Positions 7,951 through 14,884 of a stretch of 19,261 nt of DNA are shown here, in pieces; the stretch's first letter is position 1, and each line of letters begins with the position of its first letter. The notes beneath the pieces were generated by a model. It was not told the origin of the DNA and did no database searches. It was given only the letters and a program-made list of their open reading frames with translations. The DNA comes from Butyricicoccus_A sp964513445 (GTDB taxonomy: Bacteria; Bacillota; Clostridia; Oscillospirales; Butyricicoccaceae), in NCBI GenBank assembly GCA_964513445.1, contig CAZEMM010000035.1, forward strand, positions 1 to 19,261. Reading direction: 5' to 3'. A program made the position numbers and the translations under genes.

Positions 7951-8771
7951 CCATTGTCCTCCTGCATGCGCAGCGGCAGCGTGACACAGCACTCTGTGCC
8001 GACGCCCACCGCGCTGAACATCCGAAGGCCATAGTCCTCCCCAAACATCAGGCGGATGCGGCTGTTGACATTGCGCAGCGCAATGCCGCCCCGCTGGCGT
8101 GCGGGCGCCGTGCGGTCATCCCCGGAAAACTGCTCGTTTAACCGCGCCACCTGTTCCTCTGTCATGCCGATGCCGTCATCGCGCACCTGCAAGAACAGCG
8201 TTTGCTCGCTGCTCTTTACAATGATCCGTACGGTGCCATGCCCCATCTTTTCCTCCAGGCCGTGCAGCACGGCGTTTTCCACCAGCGGCTGCAAAATCAG
8301 CTTGGGCATGCGCGCTTCCAGCAGCGCTTCGTTTTCCATTTCCAGCTCCATCGAGAGCTTGTCGCCAAACCGGCAGCGCTGGATAGTGAAATAGTCCTCC
8401 ACATTGTCCAGCTCGTCGGAAAAGGTAACATATTCCTGTACATTTGAGATGGTGTAGCGAAAAAAGGTTGCCAGCGCCTCCGTCGTCTCGGCAATTTCCT
8501 CACAGTCCGCCAGCAGCGCATCCGCGCGGATCGCCTCCAGCGCATTATACAAAAAATGCGGGTTGATCTGGTTTTGCAGCGCGAGGTATTCCGCCTGCTT
8601 TTGCTGCAAACGGGTAATCTCATCGCCGTACAGCCGCTGCTCAATATCCATAAACAGCCGATCCAAATCCGAGTCATGATCCCAGTCCGTCTTAAGCACC
8701 GCATCCAGATTCCTGTCATTGCGATATTGCCGCAGCGCGCGCCACAGCCTCCAACCGTTTTTCAGCCACAT
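7947..8771 (-). CDS. Cytoplasmic LytS/YesM-type sensor histidine kinase
   Basis: Histidine kinase of 274 residues. The phospho-acceptor is H72 in the NQINPHFLYNALE box typical of the LytS/YesM (HisKA_7TM-independent, His_kinase) family. The N box is PLVENAVLHGL (N166), G1 is DDGIGM (199-203) and G2 is RGGIALRNV (about 227-235). There is no signal peptide or hydrophobic segment; the N-terminus (MWLKNGWRLWRALRQYRND) is basic and amphipathic and may form a short linker or coiled coil. Relatives usually have two membrane helices and an outside sensor domain, so this kinase must receive its signal from a partner. It starts 8 bases after the response regulator stop and overlaps the pseudo-ABC gene. 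Confidence 0.93.
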   Translation of the reverse strand: MWLKNGWRLWRALRQYRNDRNLDAVLKTDWDHDSDLDRLFMDIEQRLYGDEITRLQQKQAEYLALQNQINPHFLYNALEAIRADALLADCEEIAETTEALATFFRYTISNVQEYVTFSDELDNVEDYFTIQRCRFGDKLSMELEMENEALLEARMPKLILQPLVENAVLHGLEEKMGHGTVRIIVKSSEQTLFLQVRDDGIGMTEEQVARLNEQFSGDDRTAPARQRGGIALRNVNSRIRLMFGEDYGLRMFSAVGVGTECCVTLPLRMQEDNG

Positions 8772-8779
8772 ACTACCAC

Positions 8780-10363
8780 CTACTTGTACAGCTTTTTATA
8801 GTCTGACGGACTAACGCCGGTTGTCTTTTTGAACAGGCGGGAGAAATATTTGAGATCGCGGTAGCCGACCCGCTCCACGACATCCTGTACCGACAGCGTA
8901 TCGTCACACAGCAGCTCCTTGGCCTTGTTGATGCGCATTTCGGTCAGGTAATCCATGAAATTCTGCCCTGTCTCCTTTTTGAACAGCGCGGAAAAATAGG
9001 TGGCGTTAAAGCCAACCGCATTGCTGACATCCTCCAGCCGCACCGTTTCCTGATAGTGCTGCTGGATATACCGCTTTGCCTGTATAATCGGCCGCGACTC
9101 CCGCAGCGCCTTTTCCTTGTTCAGTCTCTGGATCTGCTGCCCGATGCGCGTTTCAAGCAGGTTCATAATATCCTGCACATGGATACAGTACCAAAACGCA
9201 TCCTCCATCTGCTCCTCAAATCCATCCTCCATGTCGCCGTTCTGCCGCAGCCCATACAGGCTGGCCTCCAATATCTGATGGAACCAATCCGTCAGCATCT
9301 GCCCGTTGATCGGCTGCCGCTGCAAAATCTCATGATAGCTGTCGTCCAGCTCCTCATGGAACCGCTGCTCATCCAGATACTCCGTCGCCTCCTGAAACCG
9401 TTTTTTCTGCGCGATATCCATCTGATACCGGTCGGAAAACGCGATGGTCTCCATCTCCGCATCGCGAAATGCGTGGATATGGCACAGGCGGTCGCGGCAC
9501 AGCCAGAGCGCCTCCCGCAGGGAATCGCTCAGCTGCTCCGGGCAGGGCCTTCTGCTTCCCACACAAATCGTCCCGCGGACATCCCAAAACAGCTCGCGCT
9601 GCTTTTGAATCTCCCGCCGTATCTGCCCAAAGCACCTCCTGACCGCTGCCGCATCATAGGCGCGCATATACAGTAGCATGACGATGCCCTCCCTGCGCAC
9701 AGCGATCGCGTACTCATCCGCAATTGGGCGAACTTCCCTTCGCACGGCTTCCAGCAGGTGCTGCATCATCAGCCGGTAGCCGTCCACATACTGCGCCGCA
9801 TTGGGCGTATCCGGCTTGACAACCGCGACAAAATAGCTTCCGTCGCCAAAATGCAGACCGTATTCCTTCTCCGCCTGCTCCGCCGTCCAAAACGGCAGCT
9901 GCCGCTCCGCCGCGTTTTGCAGGCTGTCCAGCACCAGCTTTTGCAGCTGCTCCTCGCTTTTCTCAAGCTGGTACTCTATTGCCGCCTCCTTGCCCATCTT
10001 ATCCTTCAGGCGCAGCAGGATATCGCTCAGCTCCTCCTGCTTCAGCGGCTTGAGCAGATAATCCTCCACGCCGTATTTGAGCGCGTTTTGGGCATATTCA
10101 AACTGCCGATAACCGCTGATAACGATAAAATGCAGCTTTGGCTGCAGCTCCTTGGCGCGGCGGATTAATTCAATCCCATCGCAGCCCGGCATTCGGACAT
10201 CGGTAATCAGCAGCTCCGGCTGCAGCTGCTCTACAAGCTGCAATGCGCGTATGCCGTCGTTGGCAGTACCGACAATCTCATAGCCCAGACTCTCCCAGTC
10301 GATCAGCTTTTGCAGCAGCAGCAAGATCTTTCTCTCATCATCCGCGAGCACTACTCTTAGCAT
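8780..10363 (-). CDS. YesN-type response regulator with AraC DNA-binding domain
   Basis: Response regulator of 527 residues. The receiver domain (1-120) has the acidic pair D8/D9, the phospho-acceptor D55 in LLITDVRMPG, S83 and K105. A middle region of about 300 residues has no motif I recognise beyond what is usual in YesN-like proteins. The C-terminal 100 residues form two helix-turn-helix units of the AraC type, including VSNAVGFNATYFSALFKKETG and VQDVVERVGYRDLKYFSRLFK. The start at 10363 has GGAGG 8 bases upstream. It is the partner of the kinase just downstream and probably activates the sugar-transport operon in which it sits, as is common for this class next to sugar ABC genes. Confidence 0.94.
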   Translation of the reverse strand: MLRVVLADDERKILLLLQKLIDWESLGYEIVGTANDGIRALQLVEQLQPELLITDVRMPGCDGIELIRRAKELQPKLHFIVISGYRQFEYAQNALKYGVEDYLLKPLKQEELSDILLRLKDKMGKEAAIEYQLEKSEEQLQKLVLDSLQNAAERQLPFWTAEQAEKEYGLHFGDGSYFVAVVKPDTPNAAQYVDGYRLMMQHLLEAVRREVRPIADEYAIAVRREGIVMLLYMRAYDAAAVRRCFGQIRREIQKQRELFWDVRGTICVGSRRPCPEQLSDSLREALWLCRDRLCHIHAFRDAEMETIAFSDRYQMDIAQKKRFQEATEYLDEQRFHEELDDSYHEILQRQPINGQMLTDWFHQILEASLYGLRQNGDMEDGFEEQMEDAFWYCIHVQDIMNLLETRIGQQIQRLNKEKALRESRPIIQAKRYIQQHYQETVRLEDVSNAVGFNATYFSALFKKETGQNFMDYLTEMRINKAKELLCDDTLSVQDVVERVGYRDLKYFSRLFKKTTGVSPSDYKKLYK

Positions 10364-10506
10364 TTCCTGTTCCTCCGGCTGTCCGTCCCGATACGATAGG
10401 AAAAGGGAAAACGCCGCCGCTTTCCCTTTTCCCCCTTATTCATGGTAACACGTTAACTGAAAAAATACAATGGATGCCGCAGAGCAAGCGCTCCACAGGC
10501 GAGCGA
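10364..10506 (-). promoter_or_regulatory. Spacer between binding protein and response regulator, with long stem-loop
   Basis: A perfect 12-base inverted repeat (arms 10399-10410 and 10421-10432) encloses a GC-rich 10-base loop. On the minus strand no T-run follows, so it is not a standard terminator. It more likely acts as a 3' stabiliser or partial attenuator that keeps binding-protein mRNA more abundant than the regulator part. A weak promoter (TTGTAT, 17 bases, TACCAT, ending near 10440) and an imperfect palindrome TAAC-AC-GTTA (10446-10455) are also visible. Confidence 0.55.
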
Positions 10507-11490
10507 TTACTCGTAATCCTTTACGTTCGAAGCATCAATCCAAGTATTATCCGTAACGATGACATTATTGTCCAGCTTGCCGCCGTCAATCAACGTAACC
10601 GCAGCCTCGATAGCGTTGCTCGCCATCTCGCCGCCGTTCTGCGAAACCGTGCCGGTAATGCGTCCGTCATTGATCGCCTCAAAGCCGTCCGGCGTGCCGT
10701 CGACGCCCGTGATGACAATGCCGCTGTTCGCGCCCGCCGCGTTGCCTGCGCCGACTGCCATGCCGTCGTTCTCACAAATGATCGCGTCCAGATCGTAAGC
10801 GGACAGCCAGCTCTCTACGGTAGACTGTGCGCTTGCGGTATCCCACTGGCAGTCCGCCGGTGCGACAACCTGAACCATATCCGGATAGTTCGCAAGGACG
10901 TTCTCATAGCCCTCCATGCGCTGCAGACCGCCTGCGTCGCCGGACGGGCCGGTCAGGATTGCGATGTTGCCCTTGCCGTCCAGCAGATCGGCAACCTGCT
11001 GCATCTCGGTCTCGCCGGCCTTGACGTTATCGCCATAGGAAACCGCGGAAATACCGTTGTTCTCCCAATCGGTGCAGGCGGAAACGATGTTGATCATAAT
11101 AACGTCATTATCCGCCGCATCCTTTGCCGCCGCGCACAGGCCGTCCGGGTCAACCGGCTCGAACAGAATGGCGTCATAGCCCTCGGATACGCACTGCTCG
11201 ATCTGGCTGATCTGCTTGGCCGCGTCCTGATCTGCGCTCAGGATTTTCAGATCAACGCCCATCTCGTCTGCCTTGGCCTGTGCCGCCTCGGTTACTGCGA
11301 TCTGGAACGCGTTGGTCTGATGCTGCTGAATCAGCGCGATCTTATACGAGCCGTCGCTCGTGCTCGTGCTGGCGGCAGCAGAGCCTGACGCGTCGGTCGA
11401 CGTGTCGCCGCTGTCGCTGCTGCTGCAGCCAGCCATCATGCCCAGTGTCATCATACCGGCCATCAGAACCGCTAAAAGTCTCTTTTTCAT
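10507..11490 (-). CDS. Sugar ABC transporter substrate-binding lipoprotein (ribose/galactose type)
   Basis: Extracytoplasmic binding protein of 327 residues. The N-terminus is a lipoprotein signal peptide (MKKRLLAVLMAG, hydrophobic core, MMAGC with C22 as lipidation site), followed by a Ser/Thr/Asp/Gly-rich linker to about residue 46. The mature part belongs to the periplasmic-binding-protein type I sugar family (Peripla_BP_4): ALIQQHQTNAFQIAVTEAA at the first ligand edge, ILFEPVDPDGL, ILTGPSGDAGG, ICENDGMAVGA and GVDGTPDGFEAI. The ligand is probably a pentose, hexose or related polyol, but cannot be assigned. The start is supported by AGGAGG 7 bases upstream. It is third in the transporter order (ATPase, permease, binding protein), whereas many relatives have the binding protein first. 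Confidence 0.93.
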   Translation of the reverse strand: MKKRLLAVLMAGMMTLGMMAGCSSSDSGDTSTDASGSAAASTSTSDGSYKIALIQQHQTNAFQIAVTEAAQAKADEMGVDLKILSADQDAAKQISQIEQCVSEGYDAILFEPVDPDGLCAAAKDAADNDVIMINIVSACTDWENNGISAVSYGDNVKAGETEMQQVADLLDGKGNIAILTGPSGDAGGLQRMEGYENVLANYPDMVQVVAPADCQWDTASAQSTVESWLSAYDLDAIICENDGMAVGAGNAAGANSGIVITGVDGTPDGFEAINDGRITGTVSQNGGEMASNAIEAAVTLIDGGKLDNNVIVTDNTWIDASNVKDYE

Positions 11491-11549
11491 GTTGATACCT
11501 CCTAAAAATATTGATAAGCGGGGGATGCTTCCTCCGACTTAACATCACG

Positions 11550-12497
11550 TTAGTTTTTCTTGCGCTTGCCCTTGATATCGATCAGCACCGCCAGAACGAT
11601 AATCACGCCCTTGACGATCTTCTGCCAATGCGACGAGACGCCCAGGATATCCAGACCGTTGGTAATAACGGTGATGAGCAGGCAGCCGACGACAACGCCC
11701 CACGGCTTGCCGACGCCGCCCGACATGGATACGCCGCCGACGACACACGCGGTGATGGCGTCCATCTCATAGCTCTCTGCTGCGGTCGGCTGTCCGATGG
11801 TGACACGGGACGTCATCAAAAAGCCGCTCAGACCGGCAAGCAGACCGGCAATCGCAAAGGTGGAAATGCGGATCTTGTTCGTATTGATACCGGACACGCG
11901 CGCCGCCTGCAAATTGCCGCCGCAGGCGTACACACGCCGGCCATATACCGTCTTGGACAGCACGAACGAGCAGATGAGAATGACGATGACGAGGAAAATC
12001 GCCAGCATCGGGATGCCGAAGATCGAGCTTGCGGCCACCGCCGTGTATGCCGGGCTCATGCCGATAATCGGATTGCCGTTGGAGATCAGCAGCGCCAGAC
12101 CACGCACGGCGGTCATCGTGCCCAGCGTCATGATAAACGGAGGAATGTCGCCGATCGAAACGCCGATACCGTTGATCAGGCCGACCGCCAGACCGCCGAT
12201 CAACGCGACGATAAGCGGCACAACCAGCGGGTACTGTCCCTGTCCGAGCAGGGCCGCCAGGATGCCGGTAAACGCAACGGTGGAGCCGACCGACATATCA
12301 AAGCCGCCCGCAATGATGACGAACATCATGCCGAACGCCAGAATGCCGTTAATGGATGCCTGCTTTAAAATATTGACGAGGTTGGTCGGTTGGATAAAGC
12401 TGGGCTTGAGGATGGTCAATACGATGACCAGCGCGATAAAGATCACGAAAATAAAATACTCGCTCAGCAGTGATTTGATATTTCTTTCCTTTTTCAT
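11550..12497 (-). CDS. Sugar ABC transporter permease (RbsC type)
   Basis: Integral membrane permease of 315 residues in the BPD_transp_2 (RbsC/MglC/XylH) family. It has a short basic N-terminus, then around eight to ten hydrophobic helices. Family motifs include GGFDMSVGS near residue 65 (equivalent to GIDLSVGS in RbsC), the ARVSGINTNKIRISTFAIAG loop that contacts the ATPase, and GGVSMSGGVGKPWG near residue 250. The tail is basic (KGKRKKN). It starts 14 bases after the ATPase stop with GGAG upstream, and ends 59 bases before the binding protein. Confidence 0.94.
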   Translation of the reverse strand: MKKERNIKSLLSEYFIFVIFIALVIVLTILKPSFIQPTNLVNILKQASINGILAFGMMFVIIAGGFDMSVGSTVAFTGILAALLGQGQYPLVVPLIVALIGGLAVGLINGIGVSIGDIPPFIMTLGTMTAVRGLALLISNGNPIIGMSPAYTAVAASSIFGIPMLAIFLVIVILICSFVLSKTVYGRRVYACGGNLQAARVSGINTNKIRISTFAIAGLLAGLSGFLMTSRVTIGQPTAAESYEMDAITACVVGGVSMSGGVGKPWGVVVGCLLITVITNGLDILGVSSHWQKIVKGVIIVLAVLIDIKGKRKKN

Positions 12498-12511
12498 GGT
12501 TTCTCCTTCCT

Positions 12512-14005
12512 TTATACTTCAATGGCGGAGGCCAGCGTCATAATGCGCTCCTGCGAGAATGCATCGCGCGTCACCTCACCGGACAGATTGCCCTCACACA
12601 TAACCATGATGCGATCGCAGACGCCCATCAGCTCCGGAATCTCCGACGAGATCATGATAACTGACTTGCCCTGCTGTACCAGCTTGCCGAGCAGCAGATA
12701 GATATCGCGCTTTGCGCCGACATCAATGCCGCGGGTCGGCTCGTCGAGAATGATGATATCCGGGTCGTTGAGCAGCCACTTGGCGATGACCACCTTCTGT
12801 TGATTGCCGCCGGACAGATTGCCGACGATCTGATCGCCGGAAGGAGTTTTGATATTTAATTTTTCTATGTAATCCTTAGATGCGCTGCGCGCCTTGTTTT
12901 TATCGTACAGGCCGTGCGACAGCAGCTTGCGGATGGCAACCATGGCGATGTTGTCGTTGACCGTGCCGGTCAGATTCAGGCCGGTGACCTTGCGGTCCTC
13001 CGTGATGAGCGCGACGCCCTGCTCGATGATATCCTTCGGCGAACGCACCGTTATCTTTTTGCCCTTGACGTAAATCTCGCCGCCGGACAGCTCATGCATG
13101 CCGAAAATGCCCTCGACCAGCTCGCTTCGGCCGGCGCCGACCAGTCCGCCGATGCCCAGAATCTCGCCCTTGCGCAGTGAGAGCGATACGTCCTTTACGC
13201 TGTTGTCCGCGCGGACAATATGTTTGGCCTCAAACACGACATCCCCGATCTGCGCCTCCAGCTTGGGGAACACATCGGTGATCTCACGGCCGACCATCAT
13301 GCGGATCAGCTCCGCCTCGGTTAAATCCTTGGTATCTCCCTCGCCGATATACTGGCCGTCGCGATAAACGCTGACACGGTCGCAGATGGAGAAAATCTCA
13401 TCCATGCGGTGCGAGATATAGATGATGGCCACGCCGTTTTTCTTCAGCCTGCGGATGTGCTCGAACAGGATCTGCACCTCGCGCTCGGTAATCGCCGCCG
13501 TCGGCTCATCCATGATGATGACCTTTGCATTGATCGAAATCGCCTTGATGATCTCGATCAGCTGGCACTGCGCGACCGTCAAATTGCGCAGCAGCTCCTT
13601 GGGCGAAACATGCAAACCGCATTCCTCGATCAGCCGCTGCGCCTCGCGGATCTCCGCGCCGCTGTCCACCAGTCCATTCTTGCGCAGCTCGCGCCCTACA
13701 AAAATGTTCTCATACACGGACATATCCAAAATCGGATTCAGCTCCTGATGAATCATCGCGATGCCGCGGTCCATCGCTTCCTTCGGGTTTGAAGCGTGAT
13801 AGGGCTTTCCGTCAAACAAAATCTCGCCGCCGTCATCCTTGGTATAAATACCCATCAGAATCTTCATAAGCGTCGATTTTCCCGCGCCGTTTTCGCCCAT
13901 CAGCGCGTGTACTTCGCCGGGCTTTACCTTCAGCTGCACGTGGTCAAGCGCCTTTACACCGGGAAACGTCTTGCTGATATCCTGCATTTCCAATATGTAT
14001 CCCAT
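12512..14005 (-). CDS. Sugar ABC transporter ATP-binding protein (RbsA/MglA type)
   Basis: Tandem ATPase of 497 residues that powers import through the downstream permease. Domain 1 (about 5-240) has Walker A GENGAGKST, signature region NLTVAQCQLIEI and Walker B VIIMDEPTAAITE, then the ISHRMDE switch. Domain 2 (about 255-490) has the usual relaxed P-loop GGLVGAGRSE, then LSGGNQQKVVIAKWLL and IIILDEPTRGIDVGAK. Atypical signature 1 and P-loop 2 are normal for this family, so the protein is expected to be active. The start at 14005 has GGAGG 7 bases upstream. It is the first gene of the six-gene operon, and a useful reference for the degenerate paralogue at the operon's end. Confidence 0.95.
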   Translation of the reverse strand: MGYILEMQDISKTFPGVKALDHVQLKVKPGEVHALMGENGAGKSTLMKILMGIYTKDDGGEILFDGKPYHASNPKEAMDRGIAMIHQELNPILDMSVYENIFVGRELRKNGLVDSGAEIREAQRLIEECGLHVSPKELLRNLTVAQCQLIEIIKAISINAKVIIMDEPTAAITEREVQILFEHIRRLKKNGVAIIYISHRMDEIFSICDRVSVYRDGQYIGEGDTKDLTEAELIRMMVGREITDVFPKLEAQIGDVVFEAKHIVRADNSVKDVSLSLRKGEILGIGGLVGAGRSELVEGIFGMHELSGGEIYVKGKKITVRSPKDIIEQGVALITEDRKVTGLNLTGTVNDNIAMVAIRKLLSHGLYDKNKARSASKDYIEKLNIKTPSGDQIVGNLSGGNQQKVVIAKWLLNDPDIIILDEPTRGIDVGAKRDIYLLLGKLVQQGKSVIMISSEIPELMGVCDRIMVMCEGNLSGEVTRDAFSQERIMTLASAIEV

Positions 14006-14300
14006 GTATCTCCCTCCTCACTTCAAAGTCTTTGTCTTGATTTTATCAAACTTCTTTTCGTCAAAAAACTTCTATTTTCAATATGACGGGGGACAGTTTT
14101 TGGGGATTTTGCAAAAAACCATATTTTCATCAAAATATGCGCTTATTTTTTGTTATATTCGCACAATGTCTTGGGTACTTTAGACATTTATGGAATCATT
14201 TTTTTCTGACGTCGCCCCTTTCTCCCGCGCCGCCGGCAGGCGGACGGGCAGCGGCGCGCACCTGTACGTGAAGGCGGCCGCAGCATAGCTTTCCTGTTTC
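14006..14300 (-). promoter_or_regulatory. Regulatory region upstream of the sugar-transport operon
   Basis: No gene is visible here. On the minus strand a weak -10 (TAAAAT, 14040-14045) lies about 35 bases upstream of the ATPase start; a TTGACG (14059-14064) is present but only 13 bases away, so a standard -35 is missing, as expected for an activator-dependent promoter. A perfect 8-4-8 palindrome CATATTTT-CATC-AAAATATG (14120-14139) and a direct repeat AAACTTCT (14048-14055 and 14066-14073, 18-base period) are candidate regulator sites. GC content rises sharply at 14220-14285, where an 8-base GC stem (14226-14233 with 14251-14258) occurs. Confidence 0.45.
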
Positions 14301-14305
14301 CGTGC

Positions 14306-14334
14306 TTGACAGACTGCCGTCGTTTTTTTATAAT
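14306..14334 (+). promoter_or_regulatory. Promoter of the marR-lon gene pair
   Basis: The -35 box is a perfect TTGACA (14306-14311) and the -10 box a perfect TATAAT (14329-14334), with an ideal 17-base spacer. Transcription should start near 14341, giving a leader of about 43 bases before the ATG at 14384. Such a fully consensus promoter is usually held down by a repressor, which fits a self-regulating MarR gene. Confidence 0.9.
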
Positions 14335-14353
14335 AGGGTTAAAATTAGTTTAT

Positions 14354-14363
14354 TTGTGAACAA
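14354..14363 (+). promoter_or_regulatory. Operator-like inverted repeat in the marR leader
   Basis: TTGT-GA-ACAA lies just downstream of the predicted start of transcription. The same GAACAA half-site appears in a longer repeat before lon. A position where bound repressor would block transcription, and the small size of the site, fit MarR autoregulation; this is inference. Confidence 0.4.
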
Positions 14364-14383
14364 TATGTGGAGGTGCGGGACAG

Positions 14384-14815
14384 ATGCTGCATATGATCCA
14401 GACGGGCATGCGGTTAAAAAAGCTGCTGCAAAAGAAATCCGCGCTGATTGCGGACCGGAACGGCATTCGCAACACCGAGCTGGATATTCTCGTCTGCCTC
14501 TATCTCATGCGCGACTGCGATACCGCGACCGATATTATGGATCGGCGCGCGCTGTCCAAGGCGCACATCTCGCAGTCGGTGAAGCATTTGCAGGCCCGTC
14601 AGCTTATCACACTGTACGCTGACGCTGCTGACCGGCGGCGCACCCATCTCGTTCTGACGCCGCAGGCCTGCGACATCGCGCGGCAGGCGCTCGCCGTACA
14701 GGAGCAATGCGAGAACGTCCTGTTCTGCGGCATCACCGTGGAGGAGCGGCTGCTGCTTGCGCATATCCTGCAAAAGATGGACGCCAACATCACCGCCGGT
14801 CTGTGGGGGCTGTGA
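14384..14815 (+). CDS. MarR-family transcriptional regulator
   Basis: Protein of 143 residues with the winged-helix layout of MarR regulators. An N-terminal dimerisation helix (MIQTGMRLKKLLQKKSALIA) comes first. It is followed by TELDILVCLYLMRD, a recognition helix in SKAHISQSVKHLQARQLI, and a wing with DAADRRRTHLVLTPQA (the DRR-type wing is typical). The C-terminal helices close the dimer. MarR proteins are usually dimeric repressors released by a small ligand or oxidation; one candidate redox residue is Cys in CENVLFCGIT. GGAGG lies 10 bases before the ATG; an ATG three codons on is possible. It precedes lon by 69 bases on the same strand, and is likely its regulator and operon partner. Confidence 0.88.
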   Translation: MLHMIQTGMRLKKLLQKKSALIADRNGIRNTELDILVCLYLMRDCDTATDIMDRRALSKAHISQSVKHLQARQLITLYADAADRRRTHLVLTPQACDIARQALAVQEQCENVLFCGITVEERLLLAHILQKMDANITAGLWGL

Positions 14816-14843
14816 CCGCACGCGCCGCCCTGTTTCGTCCAAA

Positions 14844-14861
14844 TTGTTCATAAACGAACAA
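14844..14861 (+). promoter_or_regulatory. Operator-like inverted repeat upstream of lon
   Basis: TTGTTC-ATAAAC-GAACAA is a perfect 6-base inverted repeat with a 6-base spacer, ending 23 bases before the lon start. It shares GAACAA and the neighbouring GTTTAT (reverse strand) with the marR leader site, so the same protein may bind both. Confidence 0.45.
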
Positions 14862-14884
14862 ATATCCCCGAAAGGAGCGTAGCT

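Noticed and set aside
10399..10432. Stem-loop as an intrinsic terminator
   Set aside because: No T-run follows on the minus strand and the regulator genes continue in the same direction, so it is listed only as a stem-loop.
10243..11388. Plus-strand open frame of 381 codons
   Set aside because: It is antisense to the binding-protein gene and the start of the response regulator; composition is Arg/Val/Ala-rich without motifs.
14040..14064. TTGACG and TAAAAT as a standard promoter for the sugar operon
   Set aside because: The spacing is only 13 bases, too short for sigma-A; kept only as weak -10 evidence.
14226..14258. GC-rich 8-base stem as a terminator
   Set aside because: No T-run on either side and no gene ends there; it lies between divergent genes.
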